Positions 1-11,889 are shown, counted from the first letter of the stretch. The stretch is 64,000 nt of DNA from Zoroaster sp. YZ-2022 (GCA_029582265.1 CM055830.1:22676163-22740162); one strand, 5' to 3'. Numbers and translations are program-made. Notes: a model not told the origin generated them from the sequence alone.

Positions 1-1629
1 TTTGAAGACAAAATACTAAGCTACCGTTTCAGCACGTCTATCAATTTTGATGAGGTAATTATTAGATTTTGCGCAAGTACAAAATATATGATAAAATTAG
101 TCCCTCAAGATGGTACCATCAAATTAATTTTCAGCCCCTTACTCATGGACTATGTAGTATAAACCAGCGTTTAACCAATGAAACCCTAGCGGGTGTTGTA
201 GCTCATCAAGCCTTCCATCAATAAAAATGACATGTTATCAGTATAGAAATAGCTGTGATGGAAACTACTACACTTGTTGAAGATTGAAACAAATTTGACA
301 GATGGTCGGTTATATGATATAAAGATTGAATGTAACTGAGGATTAGTCCTATGGAGAGGCTATCAATCATGGGTTATCCCGGAATAATTAGGTTTTATGA
401 TACAGGCGTCGGCTGTTATTATCAACTATGCCCACATCCCAACAGCATTGAGTGGGTAGAATGTCGTATCTGGCCGCCACTATTTTTCATTAAATATAAC
501 CAATAATGTAATCTTACCTACCTGGTAACGTGGAGAACATATGGATGAGATGGACATATACTTCAAATTATTCCAGGATATTTATTTCATGAAAAATCAG
601 GCATTTTTGGTATACGATGACTTCCTCAGTCATGTCAGTCTCATCTTGTAAACTCCACAATTAGTGACCAACACAGTCATTGTACATGCGTAGTGGCAAC
701 TATAATAGGATCCTTCTATTTTCTGAAGGGGAGGATTTTTTTAGAAGGGAAATCAAGTCCGAAAACCATCCTAAAAGTGGATTTTAAAGATAGTTTTCGC
801 TTTCTGTACCACCAAAAATAAATCGATAGAATGTTTTTTTAACTGGTTAGTGGTTGCAAAAAAAGAAAATCAAAAAAAGCCCTTAAAAAGTGGCGGCCGG
901 ATACGACATTCTTTCCCATTGAGTATTTAAAGGGAGCTATTGTACACATATACCTGATTTTATACCCAAAAAGAAACTTAGAAAATTTGTACATAAAATC
1001 AACTGTTTATTTAATGGTACCAAACACCATGGTTCTTTCGTCTGACATGTTGTCGTGTTCGAGACAACATGGATACAAATTCAAATCTGATCACTCGCCA
1101 TTCCACATTAGAATGAATGTGGGAATCTTGTTCTTTTTGTTTGTTTGTTTGTTATTCTTTTCTACACAAGAGCATGTTCATTTAATTAGAAATCAGTAGA
1201 ACCCTTTAATATGCTTACGTTTAGACCCATTACACCGTTTTCGGTATGCCCGCCTTTGAAAAAGGGCATCAATGATATTTTAATATGGAGTGTTTTACCG
1301 AACGTTATTACATTATTACATGATTTTTCTCTATTTGAGTTCACCCTGCAATATTTATCACCTTTTACACAATGGAACATTCCGCTCTAGTCACCTATGT
1401 TTACATCATGCATTAGGGGTCACTTACAACACTGATTGGTCAGTTACTTATTGTACTAATATATAGGTCATATGTTTTGTACATGACTTGATTTTACATG
1501 CGTTGTATAGGGGTTGAGATCCTATATAAGGAGAAGTTGCTCTGAATAAAGTGTGTTGTTCTTGCTGCTATGTAATCACCATAGAAAACCGTTTCTGGTG
1601 TCCATTTACTTTAGCATTATTGTAACTAG
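1..1629. other. Non-coding leader region
   Basis: I see no gene here. The short open frames on both strands lack domains and splice context. The only structured item is the terminal-inverted-repeat element at 453-918. The stretch probably lies in a distal intron of, or next to, the minus-strand receptor gene whose last visible exon ends at 5,615; that placement is inference. Confidence 0.5.
453..918. mobile_element. MITE with ~29-bp inverted repeats and TTGAG duplication
   Basis: The left end (453-481) and right end (888-918) are inverted copies sharing GAATGTCGTAT and GGCCGCCACT with only a few mismatches. The element is flanked by TTGAG at 448-452 and again at 919-923, a 5-bp target duplication. 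The 466-bp interior has no credible open frame. This is a non-autonomous DNA transposon whose superfamily I cannot name. Confidence 0.72.
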
Positions 1630-2404
1630 AGATCCTCACTGTTATCAGTATGGGATCCTCACTGTTATTGGTATAGGATCCTCACTGTGTAAGATCTGCA
1701 TGCGATCCTCACTATGATCTGCATGGGATCCACACTGTTATCTGTATGGGATCCTCACTGTTATTGGTATAGGATCCTGACTGTATAAGATCTGTATGCG
1801 ATCCTCACTGTGATCTGCATGGGATCCTCACTGTTATCTGTATGGGATCCTCACTGTGTAATATCAGCATGGGATCCTCACTATGAGCTGTATGGGATCC
1901 TCACTATGAGCTGTATGGGATCCTCACTGTGAAAGATCTGTGTGCGATCCTCACTATGATCTGCATGGGATCCTCACTGTGAAAGATCTGTATGGCATCC
2001 TCACTATGAGCTGTATGGGATCCTCACTGTGAAAGATCTGTGTGCGATCCTCACTATGATCTGCATGGGATCCTCACTATGAGCTGTATGGGATCCTCAT
2101 TGTGTAAGATCTGTATGCGATCCTCACTGTGATCTGCATGGGATCCTCACTATGAGCTGTATGGGATCCTCACTGTGAGCTGTATGGGATCCCCACTGTG
2201 AAAGATCTGTGTGCGATCCTCACTATGACCTGCATGGGATCCTCACTATGAGCTGTATGGGATCCTCACTGTGTAAGATCTGTATGCGATCCTCACTGTG
2301 ATCTGCATGGGATCCTCACTATGAGCTGTATGGGATCCTCACTGTGAGCTGTATGGGATCCTCACTGTGTAAGATCTGGATGCGATCCTCACTGTGATCT
2401 GCAT
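1630..2404. repeat. Minisatellite of GGGATCCTCACTGT-type units
   Basis: There are about 30 tandem units of alternating length (about 23 and 29 bp), each built on GATCCTCACT followed by a variable GTGATCTGCAT, ATGAGCTGTAT or AAGATCTGTAT segment. The array is dense in GGATCC. It ends exactly where the 5'-truncated LINE at 2,408 begins, so either the LINE inserted in the array or the array expanded at the LINE's 5' junction. Confidence 0.9.
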
Positions 2405-2964
2405 GCTAACCGCTCAACAGAGCTTGCTGCTCTTGATGTAATTAATAAAATTAATGATGCCTTTGAGAACAAGCAGTTTTCTGTTGGTATTTTCCTGGAC
2501 CTGTCCAAGGCCTTCGACACTGTAAATCATGATATCTTTTTAAATAAGTTAGAGCATTATGGTGTGCGGGGCCGGCCTTGGACTGGTTCAGGAGTTATGT
2601 ATCAAATAGAAGGCAATTTGTTTCATATAATTCTAACATCTCTTTAGAAAAACCCATTACTTGTGGAGTCCCTCAAGGCAGTGTATTAGGTCCATTATTG
2701 TTTATTATTTATATTAATGATATTTGTAGTTCCTCTGATGTTATGTCTTTTTGTTTATTTGTAGATGATACTAATTTAATTTACAATCACCATAATGTAG
2801 ATACAGCCATTCAGAATGCCAATGTTGAAATAAGTAGATGGCTTATTTCAAACAAATTTTCGATTAACTTGCTTAAGACTAACTACATTATTTTTTGTCC
2901 ACGGCAACATAAATATCAGGCCACAGTCTCCCTCAGTTTCGATAATAATAATAATAATAATAAT

Positions 2965-3302
2965 GTGTGGATTTATATAGCGCACGTATCCACCAACTAA
3001 GTGGTGCTCAAGGCGCATTATATTATTATCCCTGCTCATAAGGCTCATAGGTTCATAAATCATTCCTGAAACCATCTCAGCTCCCTGGGGAGTATACAGC
3101 TCAATTGCTGCCATTTCTAGCGCATATAGAGCAAACCAACTCTGCCTTCACAGGTACCCATTTAACCCCTAGGTGGAGAGAAGCAATTATGATTAAGTGT
3201 CTTGCTCAAGGACACAAGTGTCACGGCCGTGATTCGAACCCACATTCTGTTGCTAACACCAGAACTTGAATCCGGTAAGCTAGACCGCTCGGCCACGACA
3301 CC
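2965..3302 (-). mobile_element. tRNA-derived SINE, minus orientation
   Basis: The right end is a tRNA-Leu/Ser-like head in reverse orientation with pol III A-box (TGGCCGAGCGGT type) and B-box (GGTTCGAATC type) sequences. The body runs leftwards and ends near the (AAT)n run at 2,944. It is a near mirror of the copy at 3,333-3,672. Confidence 0.82.
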
Positions 3303-3332
3303 CCATGATGGTACTGAACTAAATCAAATGTG

Positions 3333-3672
3333 GAGTGTCGTGGCCGAGCGGTCTAGCTTACCGGACTCAAGTTCTGGTGTTAGTAGCAGAATGTGGGTTC
3401 GAATCCCAGCCGTGACACTTGTGTCCTTGAGCAAGACACTTAACCATAATTGCTTCTCTCCACTCAGGGGTTAAATGGGTACATGTGAGGGCAGAGTTGG
3501 TTGATTAGCCCTATATGCGCTGTAATGGCAGCAATTGAGCTGTATACTCCCCAGGAAGCTGAGATGGTTTCAGGAATGATTTATGAGCCTTATGAGCAGG
3601 GGTAATAATATGCGCCTTGAGCACCACTCAGTTGGTGGATACGTGCGCTATATAAGTCCACACATTATTATT
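3333..3672 (+). mobile_element. tRNA-derived SINE, plus orientation
   Basis: The head contains GTGGCCGAGCGGTCTAGC (A box) and GGTTCGAATCCC (B box), followed by a body and a 3' end with CGCCTTGAGCACC and GGTGGATACGTGCGC before a TTATTATTA tail. The two SINEs stand head to head about 30 bp apart, making a roughly 700-bp inverted repeat inside the LINE. The tail resembles the 3' end of the CR1-like LINE at 11,890-13,365, pointing to a SINE that borrows LINE machinery. Confidence 0.84.
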
Positions 3673-4365
3673 AAGACTACTAAATTTCTTGGACTTTGTA
3701 CAGACGAAAATCTCACCTGGAATAATCACATTGAGGTATTATGTAGCAAAATTTCACAAAATCTTGGTGTTATGAACCGTTTGAAGACTTTGTACCTAGA
3801 AATATTCTTTTAACACTATATAATTCCTTTATTCTTTCATACCTGAATTATGGACTACTTGCCTTTGGGGGATCATCAGCTATATATGGTATCAACAAAC
3901 TTTTTAAATTACAGAAGAAAGCTGTTCGTATTGTCAATAATGCAGGTTATCTTGATCATACCACTCCTTTATTTGCCAAACTTAATATTCTGAAACTGAA
4001 TGATCTTTATCACCACCGACTGGGTGTATTTATGTACAAGTATGTTCACAACATACCGGTACTTCCACAAAATTTTAATCACTCATTCTCGTTTAATTCT
4101 TCTGTTCACTCATACGGAACACGTAGTTCGTGTAAAGGTAATATATTTGTGAGACATAATAGAACTTCCTTTTTTAAAAACAGTCCATTCCAACGTGGTG
4201 TCATTTACTGGAACGAACTGAAAACTGGTTTAAAAGAGTGTACTACTGTTGTTTCATTTGCCAAAAATTTGAAAAAATCGATTATCCAAAGCTACGTTTA
4301 AGAATTTATTATTTATAGATTGTTAAGTCATTTGACACATTGTACCGAGTCTCACTCTTAAATGT

Positions 4366-4716
4366 ATTGTCCTGTCTTTGTCCGTATGTTGTTGTTTTAA
4401 AGTCTTGTCCTGTCTTTGTCTGTATGTTGTTGTTTTAAAGTCTTGTCCTGTCTTTGTCTGTATGTTGTTGTTTTAAAGTCTTGTCCTGTCTTTGTCTGTA
4501 TGTTGTTGTTTTAAATCTTGTCCTGTCTTTGTCTGTATGTTGTTGTTTTAATGTCTTGTCCTGTCTTTGTCTGTATGTTGTTGTTTTAAAGTCTTGTCCT
4601 GTCTTTGTCTGTATGTTGTTGTTTTAAAGTCTTGTCCTGTCTTTGTCTGTATGTTGTTGTTTTAATGTCTTGTCCTGTCTTTGTCTGTATGTTGTTGTTT
4701 TAAAGTCTTGTCCTGT
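4366..4716 (+). repeat. 38-bp minisatellite in the LINE 3' region
   Basis: About nine near-identical 38-bp units contain GTCCTGTCTTTGTCTGTATG followed by TTGTTGTTTTAAA. They lie in the 3' untranslated part of the LINE at 2,408-4,955. Open frames read through them are artefacts. Confidence 0.9.
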
Positions 4717-4955
4717 CCTAGGGAAAGGTACAAAAGCTATGCTTCACCTTTTTTCCTACATGTTGACATCAAATAATGTTTTAATGTTTACTTTCAATTT
4801 TCGTGCTTTTGTAGCTAAATTATATGCATTATACACATTGTAAACTCATATATATTAATTTCTATGGAAAAATTATACATTATATAAACTGTCAGTGAGG
4901 ATGTCAATATGGAATAAATGTCGAATTGAATTGAATTGAATTGAATTGAATTAAT

Positions 4956-5614
4956 TTAAAAACTGTATAATCCACAAGGATTTCAGTATCACAAAATTCT
5001 GTGTGAAATCATTGAATAAAAAAACAACAGTCTATACAATTGCAGTATTTTTGTTCTCATGTCTATTTAATTTCTTTATATTTGCAAACTGTAGCGTGGT
5101 CACTGTATGTAAACACACAAAAACTTAGTCAGCTACATCCCATGTTAACATTTGGGTCATAGGATATCTGCAGTTAAATAGGCCGACAAAAGTTAGTCCC
5201 ACGTCCATTGGCCGATTTCAGCCTTACTTGGTCAACCTTGGGGTCAAACGTCTCATGAGTGTCAGTATAAGGTGTATTTTTTCCCAACATTTTTTGCAAA
5301 ATTTCTACCAAATTAAAAATTTTCCTCATTTTTTCATCGTATACCACCTTCAGCCCAGAAGGGGTCGTTATTTTAATATTCAATGTATTATTCGGCTGAT
5401 ATTCGTGCTTCGTGAAGCACATTAGCTCTATAGTTACTATTTTGTCCTTACCGACACAACAAAATAATCTGAAATGTTGATAGATTGGTTTCTGTATATA
5501 TCTCTATGGGTTCTTTTAATTTACAGAAAGAGTGTATACACAGCCTTGAAAATGGCTAAACTTGAGTCGAGTCCAAATATTGAGTGACTCGATAAAACTC
5601 TGTATTTAACTAAC
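4956..5614. other. Non-coding, start of intron of the minus-strand receptor
   Basis: Directly downstream (minus sense) of the GTTAGT donor at 5,614. I looked for the missing TM6-TM7 exon on the minus strand here and did not find one. The minus-strand open frame at 5,174-5,422 has no recognisable domain. Confidence 0.5.
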
Positions 5615-7275
5615 CTTGAAATATATCCATAGCTCTGCAGTTGTTTCATTGGCTTTGGATTTCTCCACGTGAACCATAGCGGCTGCTTTGTGAGAGGCGT
5701 GCATACTATATACAGTCAATCCAAATAGGACGACGTTGGCAATCAGGCTAACTACCAATGGAACTACAAATGCAACAAAAGTTGCATACTTTCCAACCAA
5801 CCAGCAGGACCTTGCTCCACCATATTGGAATCCAATACTTTGAGCACTGGTGAAATGGACTATGAGGCAAGCCGTGACAATCAGAAGAGGTATACCCCAG
5901 GCGTACAGGCAATAAACCAAGAAATACTTCTTGTTGTTGTGATTTAAAACTAATTGTGAGGTGAATGTCCTGACGAGATCGAACGCCAAAGCATTCATCC
6001 AAGTAAATGTAGAAAGCCAAGCGAAATGCATCAACACGGCCATGGCAACACAGAAGACTTGATTGTCAGCTTTATCTAAAACTGTCAATGTCAATAGCTG
6101 GGCTACGAACAAGGCAGCGGTCAAACTCATTATAGCCCCTCCTGGAACATTTCGAAGGACAGCGAACACTAAGTAATTTATAAATGTTAGGAACAGAGCA
6201 GCAATCGATAAGCTATAACCGATGACATTGAGTACGGTCAATTGGTCAGAGAATGAGATATAGGGCTCATCAAGGGTTGCAAAATAGTTTGAACAGATGA
6301 GAATCCGATCGTCTGATAAGTAAGAGACCTCGTCCTCCAGAAACAATTTCCCTTTGTACATTATGCCAGGTGCACCGTCGGGAGTGTTGACTTGCTTGGT
6401 TTCCTTAACCAGAGGTGTTCGGCAATCCGCAGTGTCAGCCATCTTGCCACATACAATGATCTTCTCTTTTTTTCCAGAAGAGTATATGGGTTTGTTTTTG
6501 TAATGGTAAGTCCGAACGAAGGAAACTGACCTTGACGTAATGAGCTGACCACCACCGATGTAAATTGTTTGGGTTCCACTCACGTTGAAGACTCTTAAGG
6601 TATCTGTGTCTGTAGTGTACACGTTTTCTTTGCACAACGGTTGAACTTCATCAACAGTGGTACCACAAACTTCAACGAAATCGACTTTCTCTACTCCACA
6701 TTGAACAACCCAGTATCTTGCACTCCGTTCGTTGAAAACAGGCGTCAATGTTTGATCCAACATTTCTTCGAAATCTGTTATCTTAAGATACTGAGTAGTT
6801 AACACATTGGTGCCACTTTCAACGAGTGAAGTTATGTTGCTCGTGGTGAACGAGACATAGAAAGGCCAAGTCAGTTGAATATTCTGCCAGCCCAGCGTGA
6901 GAAGGTAACAGTGTGTTACATTACTTATCAGCGATTCTGTCGTAGCATCGTCATGATTTGCTGAGTTCCTCTCGTATTTTGATTGGATGTGAAGCTGTGA
7001 ATCTTTGTTGTAGCAGTGTATTTCATCTTGTAAAAGCAGAGTTGTAGATTTTTCTGGGAACCATATTTCAACATGCCGGTTCAGAAGAATTTCAGCGTGG
7101 GAGGGCAGTAAATGTGAATGAGTATATTCTTTACAGAAATGCCATACATAAATGTTCACTCCATTACAGTGAGCGCAGTGGAGATTCTTGTACGTCACTG
7201 AATCGTGACGGACTCTCGAAGAGTACTTACGACAACCGGACTCTAATTCCATAGAAACTTCGTGTTTGTAATGAT
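5615..7275 (-). CDS. 7TM exon of a family B/Methuselah-like GPCR (TM1-TM5)
   Basis: A large internal exon of about 553 codons. The first ~350 residues are an extracellular region with many cysteines and no GPS cleavage motif that I can see. Five hydrophobic segments follow: LTVLNVIGYSLSIAALFLTF (TM1), GGAIMSLTAALFVAQLLTLT (TM2), VFCVAMAVLMHFAWLSTFTW (TM3), FLVYCLYAWGIPLLIVTACL (TM4) and a fifth near VVPLVVSLIANVVLF. It ends at AAG|GTTAGT just after ELWIYFK, where family B receptors enter TM6, so TM6-TM7 must be in a later exon. The acceptor AAAAGCAG|AT at 7,276 gives phase 1, matching the phase-1 donor of the somatomedin-B exon. The open frame continues to 7,348, but that part is antisense to the LINE at 7,291 and should be discarded. 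Expected role: plasma-membrane receptor; the ligand is unknown. Confidence 0.85.
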
Positions 7276-7290
7276 CTGCTTTTAACACTA

Positions 7291-8598
7291 GACAAGGGAC
7301 ATGAAGCTGTTTTGCTGTTACTCGATTACTCGGCTGCTTTTGATACAATTAGCCATGAAATTCTTTTCCAGCGGCTACAGCACAGATTTGGATTTCGAGA
7401 AACAGCATTGAACTGGCTTCAATCATACATCACCAATCGCTCTCAGTCTGTTGTTATTGGAGATTATGTATCGTCCAGTCTTCCATTGAAGCAAGGAGTA
7501 CCCCAGGGTCAGTAATGGGCCCCATCGTCTTTACGATGTACTCCTCGCCATTAGATGATATCATAAAATCATATGGTTTTGGTCACGCCATCTATGCAGA
7601 TGACACCCAAGTCTACACTATACTGCATAAGGACGATTATTTAACTGTCATTCCTAGATTAGAATCATGTTTAAATGAAATTCAGATGTGGTCATCAGCA
7701 AATTCTCTTAAGATTAATGAAGGGAAGACAGAGTTACTTCATCTGTCATCACGTTTCAGGAACAAAACTGTTTTACCACCCATTATGTTTAATAAAGTCA
7801 ATCTCAAACCGGCTCAGTGTGCAATAAATCTAGGTGTAGTGCTTGATAACCATTTAACAATGACACATCACATCAATAATATTTGTCGGGCTTCTTCTTA
7901 TGGCTTATACAAGATAGGAAAGATTAGACAATTTCTAAATCAGAACATAACTGAAAGATTAATACACGCTTTTGTAATGAGTCGCATTGATAACTGTAAT
8001 GGACTTTTGTATGGATTACCCGACTCTCTTCTTGTTAAACTTCAACGTATTCAGAACTCTGCAGCTAGACTTATCACTTGTACCTGTTCACATGAAGCCA
8101 TTTCCCCAGTTTTTGTATAATCTTCATTGGTTGCCAGTTAAACAGAGAATTATTTTCAAACTTCTTGTAACAACATTCAAATGCAAACATGGTCTAGCTC
8201 CTCAATACCTCCAAGAACTAATCCAAAATTACTGTCCTGCAAGAAATCTTCGTTCTGGGTCAAGAAACCTCTTAACACCATTTCCAGCTACCACTAAAGC
8301 ATATGGGCAAAGGGCATTTCAGGTTGCATCTCCTGAACTTTGGAATTCGCTCCCCAATAACATCAAAGAAAGCCCCTCCCTTGAACAGTTCAAGTCTATT
8401 CTTAAGACTTATCTCTTTGTCAAATAACTTATGTATTCACTGTATGTATTTTGTAGTTCTATCTATAGTTTTTGTTGTAAAAATGTACCTGTTTTGTTTT
8501 ATTCTTGCTCATTGTATACCTCACTTCTGGTTTTTCTCTTTTCCCCTTTCCTAAAGCGCTCTGAGACTTTATTGTAATTTTGCGCTATATAAAAACTG

Positions 8599-8629
<31 letters not shown>
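7291..8629 (+). mobile_element. CR1/L2-like LINE, 5'-truncated, in a receptor intron
   Basis: The reverse transcriptase part has LLDYSAAFDTISHEIL, KQGVPQG and the catalytic box YADDTQVY. The C-terminal thumb contains NLHWLPVKQRI and ends with a stop at 8,427. The 3' end GCGCTATATAAA is followed by a (TTA)n tail at 8,602-8,629. Frame breaks near 7,513 and 8,117 make it inactive. It lies antisense in the intron between the somatomedin-B exon and the 7TM exon, only about 15 bp from the latter's acceptor, so the intron's pyrimidine tract would come from LINE sequence. Confidence 0.9.
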
Positions 8630-8630
<1 letters not shown>

Positions 8631-8642
8631 GTGAACACTCAC

Positions 8643-8927
8643 CAATTACTTCACTGGATAATGTGCAAATTCGAATAAATGAAGAACTAGATGAGGAATT
8701 AATAACCTCACTGGTGGATGTGCGAACTAGAGGATGTGCGGAAATATCTGATACGTCTGTTGCGTCCTGCTGTATGGAACACCACTCACTATAGTCGTAA
8801 CAACAATCGTTACACTGTGAACACTCGGAGTCGCAGCCACAGAGTTCATCAGATGGAGGACTGCCACAGCGATCAAGACAAGACTGCCCTGGACAAGGAA
8901 AGATCGTCAAACCAGATAATGTCCGAC
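8643..8927 (-). CDS. Somatomedin-B domain exon of the receptor gene
   Basis: This 285-bp phase 1-1 exon encodes about 95 residues. The cysteine pattern CLDRCG ... CGCDSECSQCNDCCYDY ... C is the eight-cysteine somatomedin-B knot, followed by a serine-rich linker. The acceptor is a good pyrimidine tract ending TTCTCTAG|GT at 8,928; the donor is ATTG|GTGAGT at 8,642. Somatomedin-B domains mediate extracellular protein binding. Position, strand and phase join it to the SRCR exons upstream and the 7TM exon downstream. Confidence 0.85.
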
Positions 8928-10371
8928 CTAGAGAACGAAGTGGTGAAAAGAAGTTAAAAGTGCATATTGGTGTAATATTATAAAGGTGTAACAATTAAAT
9001 TTCAACGAATTATAAATTGAAGACTGGTACAGTGGCAGACGCAGAATTTGACAAACGGGATATCATACGGCACAAAAAGACATATAGCAAAAGATTGCAG
9101 TGGACATGCCCCTCACCTCATGGCCCCGTTCGCTTTTCTTCTTTTATATTGTTTTATTTTTAAAATCAGCGTCAGCAAAAGTATGAGCTGGAGGTCGTGG
9201 GTTCGACTCCTGCCTGAGTCGCCTGTGTATGGATTTACCCCCACAGACACTAGAAAACATGTTTTCGAGTATACTGTTCATATCAATAATTATTTCCATC
9301 GCAAAAGAATAAAAGAACTCGTGGAAATTGCGGTATCTACTGGTATAAACAGTGGGGTATAAACAGTGGGGTAACTACGGGGGGAGGAACGTGCCCCCAT
9401 CCGAGATCTGTGCCTCCGGGTGCCTCCATTCAGAATTTTTTTAAAAATAGGTCCCCATTTGAGGCTGCAGGATACAAAATATTCAAGTATTGCGCATTAC
9501 TAGCACTGTACACGTACGCAGGATGAAGGCCTTGAGCTTTACTATTCGCCTCGTGCACATCGTAGCCCTCTAGCGGTGAAATGTACTTCAGCTCCGAGCT
9601 CCAGGCTTTACGCGGTTCCATTTAATACATCTTCTTTACTGTACAAAACATATCACAACAGTAGAGTCGCGGCGGCGTCGCTTCAATGATTAAATAAAGT
9701 CAATCTCATACCTTTTACTATGTTTTTTAACCTCTTGCCGCACATATCATTAAATATGAAGAACTCTTCTACCTGAAAAAAAGAGATCTCAGTGGCCATT
9801 TTGTTACAAATTTTCAAAGTGAAATCTTTTCCCTGGTAACTGTTAATGCTAGAATAGAGCCAGTAGCGCACGCGAACGGTTTACCAATGATATACAATCT
9901 TTACTATGTCAGAGCCATAGTTACTGTTGCCAAACTATGTGCGGCTGCCAGTGCAAAAAAAACCGGAAATTCAATGTTTGTTTTAAATACTGTAATTAGT
10001 GAAAAACACTGATAAAATCAACATACATTACCAAGATATATTCCTCTGAAATATCTCCGGTGTAAAATGTTTAATTGTGGGCAGAATCTCTTGCTAACCA
10101 TGTTTAACATTTTTGGTCACTGATGGCCGTCCATATAAAATGGCGCTCAATGCTTACAATATTAATGCCCTCCGCGAACTCCTGTATCATATGTGATGGC
10201 GCCGTCATACAATCATGGACGGGGCCATACCAATACTGAGAAATAAATCGAATTTTGCATAACGTCCGCAATAAACGTATTTAAAGAACACGTGCATTCA
10301 ATTCACTTCGTTTCAACGCGTATGCACAAATAAAACGAAAACATGGAAAGCGAAGATGAAGAAAACTTTAC
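8928..10371 (-). other. Intron of the receptor gene; no gene seen
   Basis: Non-coding between the SRCR-like exon donor (GTAAAG at 10,371) and the somatomedin-B acceptor. A B-box-like GGTTCGACTCC at about 9,199 suggests an old SINE remnant, but I find no matching A box. Nothing else is recognisable. Confidence 0.55.
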
Positions 10372-10761
10372 CTTTTTCGCATTCCACAAAAACAATGTCA
10401 TAGTCATGAGTCTTGCAAGCGTTATGACCTAGTGTCCAACTCAATGCATTAGGTTTGTCAAGGAAGAGTTCTCGCCAGACGAACTCATCGCCCGTGCTAG
10501 TGTATCCTAGCGACTCAGAGTAAGATATCAGCTTGAAGTTGACGGCCCAGAGGTAACCAAGTTGTTTACATACGTCGTTTGATAGATAGCGCACATTGTG
10601 CTCTTTCATTAATGTGGACAGTACTTGAACACAGATAGTTTTCCAAGTGGACCCGTTGAAGCTGCCTTCTAACACGCCTATATGTGACTGCTTAGTGGTA
10701 TCATTAGTAGTTGGAGCGACACGAAATTCTAAAACTGCGTTTGGTGGTAATACATCATTTT
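10372..10761 (-). CDS. SRCR-like extracellular exon of the receptor gene
   Basis: A 390-bp phase 1-1 exon of about 130 residues, acceptor TTATTGCCAG|AA and donor AAAAAG|GTAAAG. The fold resembles a divergent SRCR domain: GVLEGSFNGSTWKTICVQ, VCKQLGY, and a C-terminal FVEC with the usual spacing. It is longer than the two upstream 336-bp SRCR exons and lacks part of the canonical cysteine set, so it is either a diverged SRCR or a related beta-rich module. It belongs with the neighbouring exons by phase, strand and spacing. Confidence 0.7.
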
Positions 10762-11034
10762 CTGGCAATAAAACGAAATGGGTTAACGGTAAGGTACCGG
10801 AATAGAATTAATAACTTATGGACGTGACACTTACTTCGTGTATAAAGCTGATGGTGGTTTCAATCTTCCTTTCACTTTGAAGAAATTCGAATTTTCGAAA
10901 GAATTCTCAAACTCCAAGTCACAGTGAATGAAACAAATCTGAATGCAATGGGGCACAAAAATATGTATGGTAAATTGCCTTTGATTGTATTGTTTGGCAG
11001 TTATCTCTTGAACATTTGGCTTGTATGGACTCAC

Positions 11035-11370
11035 CTGTTGCACATACAACTCCCAGTAGGGTGTTCAATTGATCAGAAGTATCCAGACACAGTTGCACAG
11101 GCGAGTGATCAATGCAATCAAAGAAACTTCTTGGCCAACCTTTAAAGTCACATTGGTTAAATTTACATAAAGTCTGGTTTACGCCATGCACCGTCTCTTT
11201 TGTGACTCCTACGGAACGTGGGTACCCAAGGTGCACACATACCCAGTCAGAAGTTATAGACTGGTATCGGCCTCCTCCAGTGTATGACAATGAGACCCAT
11301 TCATCACCTCCTAAATGTAACTCCACAATGCCTTGCTTTTCAGTGTTACCACCGACTAAGCGGATGTTTC
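11035..11370 (-). CDS. SRCR domain exon of the receptor gene
   Basis: A 336-bp phase 1-1 exon (112 codons) with acceptor TTTGTCAAAAG|GA and donor ACAG|GTGAGT. It reads IRLVGG at the start, GIVELHLGGDEW, VCVHLGYPRS, a CKFNQC segment and GVVCATG at the end, the order expected for an SRCR domain. Its length is identical to the SRCR exon at 14,068-14,403, consistent with exon duplication. SRCR domains bind ligands outside the cell, often in innate recognition. Confidence 0.82.
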
Positions 11371-11889
11371 CTTTTGACAAAGCAAACGTTTGGAATTTAT
11401 TATTTTAAGGGTAAAATTTTCAAATGACATAATATTATTTCACAAAATAATCGCGAGAAGTAATATAAATCTCCCCAAACAAGTTTTTGATGGTCCCGTC
11501 ATAAAATAATAAAGCACTAAAGCACTTCTGAAAATAATTCTTGAATAAGCTCATTTCATAATATTGGTTTTCCTTTGTAAAAAGATAACAGCATTGCTCC
11601 GACTCCAAGAATTGCCAATAAAATAACGAAAAACACGGGTGATACATTTTAAAATTGTATCTTTTAATGAATTGATAATTATGACTGTCTAGACGAAAAT
11701 TATTATCCTTCAATTTCTCTCTTTCAAAAAACAAAAAGGAAGCCCTATAATAATGGGCTTCAAAGGTCAGGTATTGGATTGGTCATCAGAACAATAACCA
11801 AATGGTAGAATTTGAAAACTTACTGAGTGTAAAGCTGATAATAGCATTATTTTATCTTCCCTCTAAAAAATATTTGTCTGAAGTCCAGT
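11371..11889. other. Intronic non-coding DNA
   Basis: AT-rich sequence between the SRCR exon and the 3' end of the LINE. I see no exon, RNA gene or repeat in it. Confidence 0.5.

Larger units (their letters stand above)
2408..4955 (+). mobile_element. CR1/L2-like non-LTR retrotransposon, 5'-truncated and interrupted
   Basis: The reverse transcriptase fragment carries [25 protein letters not shown] and a catalytic box that reads FVDDTN in place of the usual YADD. The frame breaks near 2,575. It is interrupted at 2,940-3,675 by two inverted SINEs, and the coding sense resumes with the KFLGLCTDENLTWNNH segment and a C-terminal thumb part ending at 4,301. The 3' region carries a 38-bp minisatellite and ends in an (AATTG)n tail at 4,921-4,953. 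This copy is dead: truncated, interrupted and frameshifted. Confidence 0.88.

Noticed and set aside
1630..2404. A CRISPR array
   Set aside because: Units are contiguous tandem variants without unique spacers, in animal DNA.
3333..3420. A functional tRNA-Leu or tRNA-Ser gene
   Set aside because: A and B boxes are present, but the anticodon arm is not well formed and the sequence runs into a SINE body; the same head occurs in two other SINE copies.
7276..7348. N-terminal extension of the 7TM open frame with an apparent start
   Set aside because: This part is antisense to the LINE at 7,291; a phase-compatible acceptor at 7,276 explains the true exon start.
9181..9230. A tRNA gene or SINE head (GGTTCGACTCC box)
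   Set aside because: Only a B-box-like sequence is present; no A box or fold is seen.
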